The translations under genes and the position numbers were made by a program. DNA of 64,000 bases from Antedon mediterranea (taxonomy: Eukaryota; Echinodermata; Crinoidea; Comatulida; Antedonidae), in assembly GCF_964355755.1 (NCBI RefSeq), contig NC_092678.1:17706922-17770921 (forward strand). The letters are read 5' to 3'. The notes beneath the pieces are model-generated. The model was not told the origin of the DNA. It was given only the letters and a program-made list of their open reading frames with translations, and made no database searches. Below are positions 32,549 to 45,163 of this stretch, in pieces; position 1 is the first letter of the stretch; the number at the start of each line of letters is the position of its first letter.

Positions 32549-34789
32549 AACAAAATAATTGTTTTTATGTTTAACTCTATGCCTAATAGAGTTAAACTGA
32601 CGTTTTTATGAGATGAAGATATATACTATTTGTTCCACGTGCACAATAAGCTTATAAAACTATTGCAGATTATACGTGAATCGGACCGGTGACGAGTCGG
32701 TGACAAACCGAACGGATCATCCAGGAGTTCTGAAACGTCTGGCCAAGTGCGCTCTCTTTGCGCAGTATTATACGGAGGCGTGTCTATTTTTGTTTTCGTA
32801 TCTAATTTTGGCTTTAAAAACATGTCAGCCCAAAATAATCGCTACCCCTGGATCCGCCCCGTCGGAATATTGTCGATATAAAATGATGGAGGTTCAGACG
32901 TTCTGTGGTAGGCCTACATTTAAATTGTATTATTTGTATTCCCTCTTTAAACTTCATCTTAATTTAAATAAAATAATATCAATTAAGTAATATTGTTTAC
33001 TTAGAAGTGTGCCAGTTATTCAGCACTGAAGAAAACAAAATCAGAAAAATGTAAACACATGTTACCAGGTTTTTTTAAAACATTAATAAAGCTAAGTGTG
33101 TTAATTAATGACATGTAAAGAACATTTTAGCATGAGGAAGTGAAAATATGGAGGGAAAGAAAACATAAAGTGTAGACACATATATCACCTCACAAGCAAT
33201 CTATTGCTGACCCAGTGTGAAGCCAGAAATCAAGAGTTGTTCCTGCTCCCCAATTATTGTGGTCTCTTTATTTATAAAACTTGAAAAGCAGAAAAAAGAG
33301 GAGGAGGTGTATGTTTGTTTGTTGGCAGTCTATAACGCTGGTTCAGATTTTAAGTTAAGTTTATCTTACGGACGGATAACGCTAATAATGTACGTACCAC
33401 CACATTAGGTAACCGATGCGCCCTCATTATGACGTTTTTTATAAGAGAAATTTACAAACCATGTGTTGCGCGTGCGAATAAAGAACAAGTGCAGCTATTC
33501 CACCTTACGGAGGGAAAGATAACCAATGCCTCTCATAATAACATTATTTTTCATTTTAATAATATTTACTAATAATGTTAATAACAACTAGATTTGAACT
33601 CGTAACTATGGACGAGTTTGGTTATCCGCAGCGAAAATGCCACGTGTACGTCATACTTTAGAATATTGCGCACAGAAAAACGATTATGCCATTGAAAAAA
33701 TGTTAGTGTGCTCTCTATTATATGTCACGTCTAAGTATATAGAGTATACACTATATATCTGTATACGTACTACATACAGTGCAGAATAGGTGAAAATACC
33801 GGGACCCGCATTTTCATCCAATTTTTACCATGATGATGTCTTCAAAATGAAACACGTAGACAGCAATTTTGGAAGGAAATTATCCGAGCAACAACATATC
33901 AACGTGTTGAATAAATTTGGATACGTAGAATACGGAAGCGCGCTCTTTTAAATGTCATGAACTATGACGCCAAATATGAAATGACTACTGTTATAATTGA
34001 ACTGGCCATATGATGACGTCACAACATTCGATTCGCATAATTTGTACATGAATTCATATTGTACAATTCAACAGCTTCCAGAAAACGTTTTAATCATGAG
34101 TATCACTTTTTATTCTGAGGAGCTATAATAAATTTAAATTTATTGGAATGATGAAAAAAAGTAACCAAAGTTATTCACGCTTTTGAACATGATGAAGTCA
34201 TAACAATTTTAAAAATGGTAAATCATGCGAAAGATAATTGATTGACTTAGACAATATAAACATATGGGGGAAAATGGAATATGGATAAGTGGAGATGCGC
34301 TCTATTAAATGTGATGAGCTATGACAAAAGAGACAAAAATCCTATATTTTATATTCGAGTGGCCATACGATGACGTCACAATGTCTAGTTAGCCATATTG
34401 ATACATGATCCGATATCAACAACTCATCTACTTCCAGAATATGTAAAAAAAAAACTTCACCATGTAGTTTAGAAACTATGACTGTTTAAAAAAAGTCATC
34501 ATTTTGACGATTTTTTTTACTTTTTCATAAAAAACGGGCGCAAATTGTCCAATTCGACGTGCTCGTATGACGTGATTTTAATTCGAAATTATTTGAAAGC
34601 TGGGAAAATTACTAGAAAAGGCTGGAAAAACATAAATCACGCGAAAAAAATAACATTTACTAATAATGATAATAATAATTATAGGAATAGGGCAAAGGGT
34701 AAAACATAAAATGATGTGACAATAAGTGTGGTTATATTACAACGAAAATATACTATTTTCAAAAGTATGATAAACAAGAGCAAACACTC

Positions 34790-34861
34790 AGTTCTGTCAA
34801 TGATGTCAAAACATCAAACACATTTGCTGTTAATGTAGTTATTTGGTTATTGTACAAGTAC
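34790..34861 (-). pseudogene. LRR exon with lost splice donor
   Basis: 72 nt with acceptor GGTTTTCAG. It reads (L)YLYNNQITTLTANVFDVL then TSLTEL, a complete LRR. Where intact exons continue CT|GTGAGT, this one reads CT|GAGTGT: a 2-base deletion removed the donor GT. Without a substitute donor it would be skipped or read through. Confidence 0.65.
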
Positions 34862-35954
34862 CTGAAAACCGTGAAAAAATTCAATAAAGAAGTACAGTAT
34901 ATATACAGTACCAAAGAATAGTACGATAAAAATTATCTATTTATTAATTTAGAAATACTTTCCATATCATATGATTTCTGGATGTAGATGTGTTCTGCTA
35001 TATTTTTACGTTTGATATAACATGATAGAGGTTCAGACGTTCTGTGGTATATTTATTATTGTTTTATTTGTATGTTCCCGGTAAACTTCATCTTAATTTC
35101 AAATATAATATTATCAATAAAGTAATATTGTTTACTTAAGCGTGGTTCCCACTAGAACGCAACGCAACGTATCGACGCAAACTGCTGTATTGCGTAATCA
35201 CAAGTGGGAACCGACGACGCTACAATAGACAGGTTCCATTTCTCAAAAAACGGCCTAGAAAACGGATCAAGAAGCATTTTTGGGTAGAAGCTGGGATCCA
35301 CTTGATTTAGGATATTTCGACCTCGCTGATTACGAATATGGCGGATCCCAAGCGAAATTCGGCCATCTAAGCCCTTAATTTGCATAATTAAAAATGGCGG
35401 CCATTTTTTATAATTACCCTATATCTCGAGAACCACTAGTCACAGGTAATTAATTTTGGTCTCAAAATGTTTTAAATATATGTTTTTATATTCACTTTAA
35501 TGACACATTTTCTCAAAAAATGGATGCAAGTCTTATTTATGCCATTTTGACCTTTGACCTTGATATATATTTATTATAATGAAATGTTTTTACAAAAAAT
35601 GGCCGATTCTACAACTATTGACCTTTGAACTATTAGTCAAATATAATAATATAATAATAATAAAACTTTGAAAATTGTGGTCTTATGAATTTTGTTTTCT
35701 TTTTAAATTGTTTAAAACATGTGTGTTTCTATCTAATGGCATATTTTGTACAAGAATGGCCGATAGTATGGTTATTGACCTTTAAACTACAGCATAGGCC
35801 TACTGTATACTAAATATAATATAATTGCATAACTATGAAATTATTTATACACAATAATAATTAGTAAAATTATAAAATTCACTGCCATCAAATATGATGT
35901 GTTATGATTTATATAGATTAAAAAAAAATTGAACACGCAAGTTACATTTGTTGA

Positions 35955-36390
35955 AATTTGAAATTACCTGCCATCAATATGATGGAGTATGATTATAGAT
36001 TTTTTTAAATGTGAACATGTCAGCTACATTTGGAAATTACCTGCCATCAATATGATGGATTATGATTATAGATTTAAAAAAGAATTTGAACACGTAAGCT
36101 ACATTTGAAAATTACCTGCCATCAATATGATGGATTATGATTATAGATTTAAAAAAGAATTTGAACACGTCAGCTACATTTGGAAATTTGGAAATTTGGA
36201 AATTACCTGCCATCAATATGATGGATTATGATTGTATAGTACCTGCCATCAATATGATGGATTATGATTATAGATTTAAAAAAGAATTTGAACACGTAAG
36301 CTACATTTGAAAATTACCTGCCATCAATATTATGGATTATGATTGTATAGATTTAAAAGAAAATGTGAACACGTAAGCTACATTTGGAAT
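35955..36390. repeat. Subterminal tandem array in left foldback arm
   Basis: About seven copies of a ~76-80-bp unit: TTACCTGCCATCAATATGAT, GGATTATGATTATAGATTTA, AAGAATTTGAACACGTAAGC, TACATTTGGAAA. Each holds a small hairpin CCATCA-ATA-TGATGG. Arrays like this near element ends often bind transposase; that is inference. Copy in A2 at +15,521. Confidence 0.75.
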
Positions 36391-36406
36391 GAACATGTTA
36401 AGGGCA

Positions 36407-37490
36407 TCAGTTAAGATCATTCATGCAAAGGTTTCCGTCATCTTTAGCGTTTTTACAGCGGCATAAAGCTGTACATGGTAGTTTTGACTTCTTGCACCTA
36501 CATCTATTGGTTATGCATCGTGTCTTGTATCCACAATAAATCATCTCTAACAAAGCAGTAGGAATAGCTTCATTTTTCAGAAGCACTGGTTGAAGTTTAC
36601 CATTAGATAGCTCCCAACCAAAATCTGTTGGTGATGGCAAATGCTGGATTGGCGATACAGCTTTTTTCCATACGAGTGCTTGGAAGTGTGCTCTTTTTAT
36701 ATGTTGGTGCACTGCATCGCTTGTTGGAGGTAATGCGTCTGGTTTTGTCTGTTTTTTTTAAAGTCCGGACTTCATTGGTACTTTTAACTTGACCAACACC
36801 GTAAACGTAGCAAATGAATCTTTCCGATTTCATAATAACTTGGTCACTGATAGGTTTTCTCCCAGGTCTTTAATTAGTTCATAATGTTTTTTTAATACTT
36901 CCCATGCCGATGCCTTTGAGTGACCACTTAGATATGAGCAGGGAAGAGTTAAATTACTGTATGTATGTATTAATGTAATTGAACTCTTCCCTGGATATGA
37001 GGTAGTATCGCATCCACTAATGGTGTGGAATGGAATCAGTGCTTTTGCATAACCCTCGGGCAAGGCTTGAAAAATGTTTTTTATAGATACTTTCTTTTTT
37101 GGATGTCCCTGTCATCATCCATTTGGATACCATGCTTTGGTAGTGAGACACTAGAATCACTATTACGTCTGTATCATCCCTAGAAGCAACTACAACTGTG
37201 TCGTATCGGACATTGGCAGCATGACAAGTCTCGTGTCCGATTCTTCATGATCTGCGACCAGAGACAACGTATTATTTGTGTAGACTTTTGATGATTTAAC
37301 AACTGATTCTTTCATAAATCCACCAGCTGTGACAATTTCTTTGTCTATAGGAGCTTGACGAATCAACTCCTCTGATAGAAATCGTGCCAGATCTGCTTTA
37401 TTATCTTGTAATGCCAAAAAGTTTGGCAGCGGTATTTCACCACTTTCTATAATTCGACGAATTGGTCTCTGTGTTTTGGTTCATCTTTGT
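36407..37490 (-). pseudogene. Broken transposon-type gene: HEE-DTR / GCDTTS / Cys-rich protein
   Basis: Several minus frames, joined in order, read like one protein: NFLALQDNKADLARFL, ADHEESDTRLVM, DDTDVIVIL, FHTISGCDTTSYPGKS, then IKRAHFQALVWKKAV, FGWEL and a Cys-rich C-terminus (CITNRCRCKK, PCTALCRC, CMND). I know this motif series (HEEaDTR, DTDV, GcDTTS, Cys-rich tail) from abundant uncharacterised, repeat-associated proteins of invertebrates, but I cannot name the superfamily. It contains at least three frame breaks and no start. The last ~100 residues lie inside the foldback arm and occur again, inverted, at 37561-37885. Confidence 0.6.
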
Positions 37491-37560
37491 CTGGTGGTGT
37501 CCTTTATCGACAGTTTTAAGTTAGGCATGCCATGTTAAAAAAAACCAAAACCGGGCATTA

Positions 37561-37885
37561 CCTCCAACAAGCGATGCAGTGCACCAGCATATTAAAAGAG
37601 CACACTTCCAAGCACTCGTACTGAAAACAGCTGTATCGCCAATCCAGCATTTGCCATCACCAACAGATTTTGGTTGGGAGCTATCTAATGGTAAACTTCA
37701 ACCAGTGCTTCTGAAAAATGAAGCTATTCCTACTGCTTCGTTAGAGATGATTTATTGTGAATGCAAGACACGATGCATAACCATATAGATGTAGGTGCAA
37801 GAAGTCAAAACTACCATGTACAGCTTTATGCTGCTGTAACCACGCTAAAGATGACGGAAACCTTTGCATGAATGATCAAAACTGA
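37561..37885 (+). pseudogene. Inverted copy of the same gene's 3' end
   Basis: The plus-strand frame from 37579 (HQHIKRAHFQALVLKTAV through ITI) repeats the C-terminal part encoded at 36407-36712 on the other strand, with changes such as WKK to LKT. It stops early at ACCATATAG; the Cys-rich tail continues only after a frame change. Confidence 0.7.
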
Positions 37886-37899
37886 TGCCCTTAACATGT

Positions 37900-38360
37900 T
37901 CATTCCAAATGTAGCTTACGTGTTCACATTTTCTTTCAAACCTATACAATCATAATCCATCATATTGATGGCAGGTAATTTCCAAATTTCCAAATGTAAC
38001 TGACGTGTTCAAATTCTTTTTTAAATCTATAATCATAATCCATCATATTGATGGCAGGTACTATACAATCATAATCCATCATATTGATGGCAGGTAATTT
38101 CCAAATTCCTGAATGTAGCTGACGTGTTCAAATTCTTTTTTAAATCTACAATCATAATCCATCATATAGATGGCAGGTAATTTTCAAATGAAGCTTACGT
38201 GTTCAAATTCTTTTTTAAATCTATAATCATAATCCATCATATTGATGGCAGGTAATTTCCAAATGTAGCTGACATGTTCACATTTTTAAAAATCTATAAT
38301 CATACTCCATCTTATTGATGGCAGGTAATTTCAAATTTCAAATTTCAACAAATGTAACTT
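37900..38360. repeat. Subterminal tandem array in right foldback arm
   Basis: Mirror image of the array at 35955-36390: repeated CATAATCCATCATATTGATG, GCAGGTAATTTCCAAAT, GTAGCTGACGTGTTCAAATT. About seven copies with small differences from the left arm, so the arms are not perfectly homogenised. Confidence 0.75.
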
Positions 38361-39316
38361 GCGTGTTCAATTTTTTTTTTAAATCTATATAAATCATAAC
38401 ACATCATAATAATTTTACTAATTATTATTGTGTATAAAATTTTCATAGTTATGCAATTATATTATATTCAGTATACAGTAGGCCTATGCTGTAGTTTAAA
38501 GGTCAATAACCATACTATCGGCCATTCTTGTACAAAATGTGCCATTAGACTGGATAGAAACACACATGTTTTAAACAATTTAAAAAGAAAAAAAAATTCA
38601 TAAGACCACAATTTTCAAAGTTATATTATTATTATATTATTATATTTGAATAATAGTTCAAAGGTCAATAGTTGTAGAATCGGCCATTTTTTGTAAAAAC
38701 ATTTCATTATAATAAATATGAATGTATAGTTTCTGAACAATTTGAGCCCTATTTCGTGTCTCTCCGATTATTGGTTACTGAGATACGATAAATCAAGGTC
38801 AAAGGTCAAAATGTCAGAAATAAGACTTGCATTCATTTTTTGAGAAAATGTGTCATTAAAGTGAATATAAACACATATATTTAAAACATTTTGAGACCAA
38901 AATTAATTATCTGTGACTAGTGGTTCTCGAGATATAGGGTAATTATAAAAAATGGCCGCCATTTTTAATTATGCAAATTAAGGGCTTAGATGGCCGAATT
39001 TCGCTTGGGATCCGCCATATTCGTAATCAGTGAGGTCGAAATATCCTAAATCAAGTGGATCCCAGCTTCTACCCAAAAATGCTTCTTACACCATATTTCA
39101 GAGGAAATAGAACTTGTCTACAATGCTGCAAAGCCGCAGGTTTGATTTCACGCAGGTTAGAGAAAACACAATTATCGGAAGGGCATTTTCTTACGCTGCG
39201 TAGGTTGCGTTACGTTGCGTCGCTAGAAGTTAGAAGAGTGCCAGTCATTCAGCACTGAAGAAAACAAAATAAGAAAAAATGTAAACACATGTTACCAGGT
39301 TTTTTTAAAACATTAA

Positions 39317-40895
39317 AGGGGGATTCTGGGTTTAAAATTGCTTTTAAATATCGTTTATTTATTAAATAAAAAATATTATAACAATATAGACATTTCAGAA
39401 TGAAGAAGTAATAACGAGAAATTAAAAAAATAAAATTTCATATACATTTTAGGGTAAATTCATGAAAAGTCTGTTTTTTAGCAGCTTAGGGAAGCTCATT
39501 AATATTCATGAGATATTCACAAAATCACGTCACCAGTGGATTCCAAACTCGCGACGTCATGTACGTTGTGTTTGTCAACTAATTTACATCTCTCTCCCCT
39601 GTCAAACGACGACCACCATTGTGATCATTGTGAAATACATTTTTTGTAGATTTTCTAAGCTAGGCCTAAAGTGTAATAATAACAGTAGTAGCATTTATTT
39701 ATTTGACATTTAATGAAATACAAAATTTAGTACAGATACGGAGTCATAAATTATACTATTTTTATACCTCTATAGTACAGATCGTATTATCGGCTTCACG
39801 TACAATACTACTCTAGGCCTAGCCTAATAATAATATGGGCGAGAGCCATTCTGACTAGGGATTCCATGCCACGATGGCTACGTTAAAACAATGGGGCCCA
39901 TGGGCCTAGCTAGCCTACTAGGCCTACTAGACGATTGGCCCATAAATAAAAAAACCCATCCTATCAACCAAACTCCTAAACAATCTAAACCTAAAACATT
40001 CTACAAAATCGGCTGTAAATATTGAAGCAAAACAAGGTCCGATCGCCGTCCACACGTATGGTGTCCCGATCGTCTAAGTAGGCCTAAAATAAATAGGTTT
40101 AGTTTACTCTCCAAAAAAGCGGATACTCATGCATCAAGCAAGTAGACCAGGTAGTAGGAAGGAGACCTAGCCGATCCGGCCCAGTTAAAATTGAGCTAGC
40201 TAGTGTAGTAGACCCTATGCGAATTGATACTACCAGGCCTTTTACTATAGGCTGCACTACACAAATATTCCAACTCTCTCATTCGAGCTATATTATCTAT
40301 ACCATTCCGGTAGGTCGAGTCGACCTTCAATCAAATACTGTACATCGTTCATGTTGTGATTATAGACGGGGTATACTCGACCCGACCAGTTTGGTATTGT
40401 TGTATCTGCTTATCACGTGACGATGCCAGGCATGGGCAGCGGAGAGCACGTGTATCGTCGTCTCGCTCGATCCTCAGCAGGAATGTACAGTATACGTTAC
40501 GCTTCATTGATTTTGATTTTTCCCTAAGTCGGTGCGAAAATCGGCAAACGTAAAGTGCAAACATATCTAATTTTTCACTGTTTTGATGAATTTTCATAAA
40601 AAATTGACTTTATAAATGGGAAGACCGACTAAAATTACATCAGATAAGTATACTTTTACAAAAGTAATTGATATGGTTTATGATAACGAGTCGTCGGAAG
40701 ATGGACCATTTCACGAATTTCCTATTTTGTAACCACAGTGTGATTTTGCCGTAGCTGCACTTGTAATCTGGCCTGATTTCACAGCCTTCGTTCTGCTTCA
40801 CTGGGCGCTTATATAAATTGAAACTTTTACCGTTCAAGAGACAAACAAATATATTTTACATTTTTTACTATTCATTTTAAACCCGGAACCCCCCT
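39317..40895. mobile_element. TTAA-flanked DNA transposon, non-autonomous, 1.58 kb
   Basis: TTAA lies on both sides (39313-39316 and 40896-40899). Termini are inverted: AGGGGGATTCTGGGTTTAAA on the left and, complemented, AGGGGGGTTCCGGGTTTAAA on the right. The paralogous unit at 33081-33090 reads ACATTAATAAAGC with one TTAA, the empty site. TTAA duplication is typical of piggyBac and Kolobok elements; the AGGGGG ends do not decide between them for me. The inside is CpG- and AGGCCT-richer than its surroundings and has no transposase. Confidence 0.8.
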
Positions 40896-41603
40896 TTAAT
40901 AAAGCAAAGAGTGTTAATTAATGAGATGTAAAGCACATTTTAGCATGAGGAAGTGAAAATATGGAGGGAGAGAAAACATAAAGTGTAGACACAGATATCA
41001 CCTCACAAGCAATCTATTGCTGACCCAGTGTGAAGGCCGAAATCAAGAGTTGTTCCTGCTCCCCAATTTATTTATAAAACTTGAAAAGCAGAAAAAAGAT
41101 GAGGAGGTGTATGTTTGTTTGTTGCCAGATGCCTATAACGCTGTTTCAGATTTTAAGTTAAGTTTATCTTACGGACGGATAACGCTAATAATGTACGTAC
41201 CACAACATTAGGTAACCGATACGCCCCCATTATGATAAGTGCGAATAAAGAAAAAGTGCTATTCCACTGTACGGAGGGATAGCTACCCGATGCCTCTCAT
41301 AATAATATTATTTTTCATTCAATAACATTTACTAATAATGATAATAATAATTTACTTTAAAACAAACGAATACAAGTAGGTCTATCACTACACACAATAC
41401 AACTACATACAGAAGCTTGTGTTAAAATAAAGGTTTATGGATCAATCATAATCAAACAAAAACGGTCATATTATATTATTTTAGTTTTGGATGAATATTC
41501 TGTCTTTGCAAAGAGTAATGAAATGATGTGACAAAAAGTGTGGTTATCTTACAACGAAAATATATTATTTTCAAAAGTATGATAAACAATAGAAAGCACT
41601 CAA

Positions 41604-41675
41604 AGTACTGTCAATGATGTCAAACCATCAAACACGTTTTCTGATATTGTAGTTATTTGGTTATCATACAACCAC
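41604..41675 (-). pseudogene. LRR exon with mutated donor
   Basis: 72 nt with acceptor CGATTTTCAG. It reads (L)WLYDNQITTISENVFDGL then TSLTVL, a good LRR. The donor position reads TTGAGT instead of GTGAGT (G to T at the first intron base). The coding part is otherwise intact, so the donor loss may be recent. Confidence 0.65.
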
Positions 41676-44600
41676 CTGAAAATCGTGAAAAAATGCATTA
41701 AATAAGTATATATACAGTACAAAAGGATAGTACGATAAAAAAAATGATTTTTTAAATTTCGAAATACAAACAAAATATAACAACACATATCTATATTGTG
41801 CCAACAGAGGCCATAGACGGCTTATATCTAATTAGGCGTGTCACTCCAGCAGTGAAACCATTAGGCCTACAAGGTATATACAAGGACATAATAATATTTG
41901 TCTAATGTTACTTTAGCTCGTATTATCATTATTTGCATGTTTTAGCTGTTTTTCTTTAACAGCTTTTACATGATATAACTATGTTTTATCTGGATTTACT
42001 GTAATCATGTTGTAATTTCCATATCATATGATTTCTGGATGTAGATTAATATCTACGATACAATACAACCGTTAAATGACGATGATCCATGTATTCTGCT
42101 ATATTTTTATTTTTCATTATGGCCGCCGATGTTGCTACAGTAACTGAATTAAATACCGTAATCGCATAAACAATGTCAAAATAGAAAAACTCAAAAAGAG
42201 CAAAAAGAAAGATATTACATTTGATCGTATTACGCATGAAACAGACATATTTCATTGAAGTATTAATTCCTAAAATAAAATAATTGTTTTTATAAGGCAT
42301 AGCGTTAAACTGACGTTTTCATGAGAGGAAGATATACAATATTTGTTTCTGGTGCACAATAAGCATATTACAACACTATTACACTAAAGCATAAAGTTAC
42401 ACTTAACTGTGCCTTAACACCGTTTAACAGTTCACCTGATACAAAATTCTGATTTGTCCAAATTTCTTTTTAAAAAATCTGACAAATATAAACATGAAGA
42501 AATAAAAAGCATGCAATGTCATTAATATACATCAGACTTATTATAATGACATCAATTTTCGATAATCATAAGGACGAGTTCTCGAATGATTCTCTCATTT
42601 GTGCCGATGGAATTGATATTTCCTAAGTTCACCTAACTACGGAGGAATAACGCTGTTCATGTACGTACCACACTACATTATATAACAGATGCCTCACATA
42701 ATGACGTTTTCATGAGAGGAAGATATATTACATTTGTTCCGTGTGAACAATAAGCTTATTACAACACTATTGCAAATCATATATGAAATGAAACAATATG
42801 TCATAGTTCACTACTGTAGTAATGGATGGATAACGCAAACGTATACGTACCACCACACTATATAGATAACAAATGGCTCTTATAATGACGTTTTCTTAGA
42901 GGAAGATATAATAAATATTTGTTCCGCGTGCAAAATAAGCTTATAACACTATTGTAGATTATACGTGAATCGAAACAATTATGTCGAGTGTGCCTATTCC
43001 TTCTTGTTTTATTGTGGACAACCGCATAGAGAAACTTTAACATTTAACGCCATACGTCTGGATTGTCTGTGATTTTAAACGATTGTCAATGCTATCTCGA
43101 TATATGACAATTATTTCAATTTGGTAATACAGAATCTCAAATGTATCACATGTGGTTCTTGTATCATTAGGTTAAGAATAAACATTTAAAATAATTATAT
43201 AATTTCTCATTTAATAAAACATACCAGTTATACAACAAACTACGTACAGGAGCTCGAGCTTATGTTAAAGTAGTACATATTTTTTATCATTTATATTAAG
43301 AATACATTAATCATAATGTTTAATGATGCTGTATTATCGAATTTTAATGTTACTGGAGAAATCGAGATACAATACCGATAATCAGGTGTGTTAGACCAGA
43401 ATACGTTACTCTGGCTTAAAATGGAGGTCTTTGCTTTAACCACGTTCTGAAATGTGTCTGTAAGATTATGTTAGGCAAAAACAACACCTTGTATACCATA
43501 GCAGCCTGGTGTAGAGACCTATATATTGCCTACGCTAAATTCTTTCTTAAACTTGTTCCCACTTATACCTTCTAGAGGAATGTTATCCATAGATATAACC
43601 CTAATATACTGCTGATTGGATTCGTCATTTTATAATTGTAACACAATGTGTCATAAGAACTGTTCGTTATACCATGGTAGTATTTGCTACAGCATGTATA
43701 AGCTCTGAAAACTCCAAAATGACCAATCCTGAGTTACAGCTACGACGGTGCTACAGTAACTGAATTAAATAGTCTTGTTCGCAAACAATGCCAAAAACTT
43801 AAAACGAGCAAAAAGAAGATATTACATTTGAACGTATTAGGCCTATACATGAAACAGACATATTCCGTAGAAGTATTAATTAATAATTAATTCCTAAAAT
43901 AAAATAATTGTTTTTTTGAGGCATTGAGTTAAAATTACGTTTTCATGAGAGGAAGAAAATATAATATTTGTTCCTCGTGCAAAATAAGCTTATTACAACA
44001 CTGTTGCAGATTATACGTGAATCGGCGACGATTGTACGGAGGCCTGTCTATTTTTGTTTTCGTATCTAATTTTGGCTTTCAAAAATGGCAGCGCAAAGCA
44101 ATCGCTATCCCTGGATCCGACCCGTCGTATTATTTTGATATACAATGATAGAGGTTCAGACGTTCTGTAGTATATTTAAATTGTATTATTTGTATGTTCC
44201 CTTTAAACTTCATCTTAATTTCAAATAGAAAACTATCAATAAAGTAATATTGTTTACTTAGAAGTGTGCCAATTATCCAGCATAGAAGAAAACAAAATCG
44301 GACAAAATTTAAACACATGTTACCAGGTTTTTTTAAACATTATTAAAGCAAAGTGTGTTAATTATTGAGATGTAAAGCACATAGGCTGATTTTAGCATGA
44401 TGAAGTGCAAATATGGAGGGAGGGGAAATATAAAATGTAGACACATATCACCTCACACGCAAGCTATTACTGACACAGTGTGAAGGCCGAAATCAAGAGA
44501 CTAGTTGTTTGACGGGATGTTCCTGGTCCCCAATTATTGTGATCCCTTATTTTAGAACTTGAAAAGCAGAAAAAAGAGGAGAATGTGTAGGCCTATGTTT

Positions 44601-45091
44601 GTTTGTTGCCAGATGCCTATAACGCTGGTTCAGATTTTAAGTTAAGTTTATCTTACTGACGGATAACGCTAATAATGTACCTACCACCACATTAGGTAAC
44701 CGATGCGCCCCCATTATGACACGTGCGAATAAAGAAAAATAATTGCTATTCAACCGGACGGAGGGATAGGTAACCGATGCCTCTCTTAATAACATTATTT
44801 TTTATTTAATAACATTTACTAATAATGATAATAATAATTTGCTAAAACAAACGAATACAAGTAGGTCTATCATTACACACAATACAACTACATACAGGAG
44901 CTTGTGTTAAAATAAAGGTTTAGTGATCAATAAAAATCAAACAAAAACAGGCATATTATATTATTTTAGTTTTGGATGAATATTCTGTCTTTGCAAAAAG
45001 TAAAAATGAAATGATGTGACAAAAAGTGTAGTTACATTACAAAGAAAATATACTATTTTCAAAAGTATGATAAACAACAGAAAGCACTCAC

Positions 45092-45163
45092 AGTTCTGTC
45101 AATGATGTCAAACCATCAAACACGTTTTCTGATATTGTAGTTATTTTGTTACTGCCCAACCCT
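45092..45163 (-). CDS. LRR exon (72 nt), intact splice sites
   Basis: The acceptor CGATTTCCAG lies before 45163 and a perfect GTGAGT donor follows 45092. It reads (L)GLGSNKITTISENVFDGL then TSLTEL. Phase is one base in, two bases out, the same as 25479-25550 and 26714-26788, so splicing to them keeps the frame. This is the only LRR exon of A1 with both sites intact. Confidence 0.75.

Larger units (their letters stand above)
35139..39229. mobile_element. Foldback (long inverted-repeat) element, 4.1 kb
   Basis: Arms of about 1.5 kb (about 35230-36760 and 37535-39125) are inverted copies around a ~0.78-kb spacer. A GGTTCCCA-family MITE end (AGCGTGGTTCCCACTAGAAC) starts the left side, and a related CGTTGCGTCGCTAGAAG ends the right side. 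TTA flanks both ends (35136-35138 and 39230-39232). The unit at 32985-33020 has TTTACTTAGAAGTGTGCC without the insert, which is the empty site. Arms carry an inverted copy of the 3' part of the internal gene and a subterminal array. No intact transposase. Confidence 0.8.

Noticed and set aside
32676-32990. 104-codon plus frame duplicated at 48197
   Set aside because: The copies are near-identical only because the DNA is. The frame is not kept in the older units (44.0 kb, 63.5 kb) and has no domain.
35955-36390. CRISPR-like regular repeats
   Set aside because: Units are contiguous tandem repeats without unique spacers, mirrored in the other arm, in an animal genome.
40217-40597. Overlapping frames on both strands inside the TTAA element
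   Set aside because: Mutually overlapping, short, CpG-driven, no motif.
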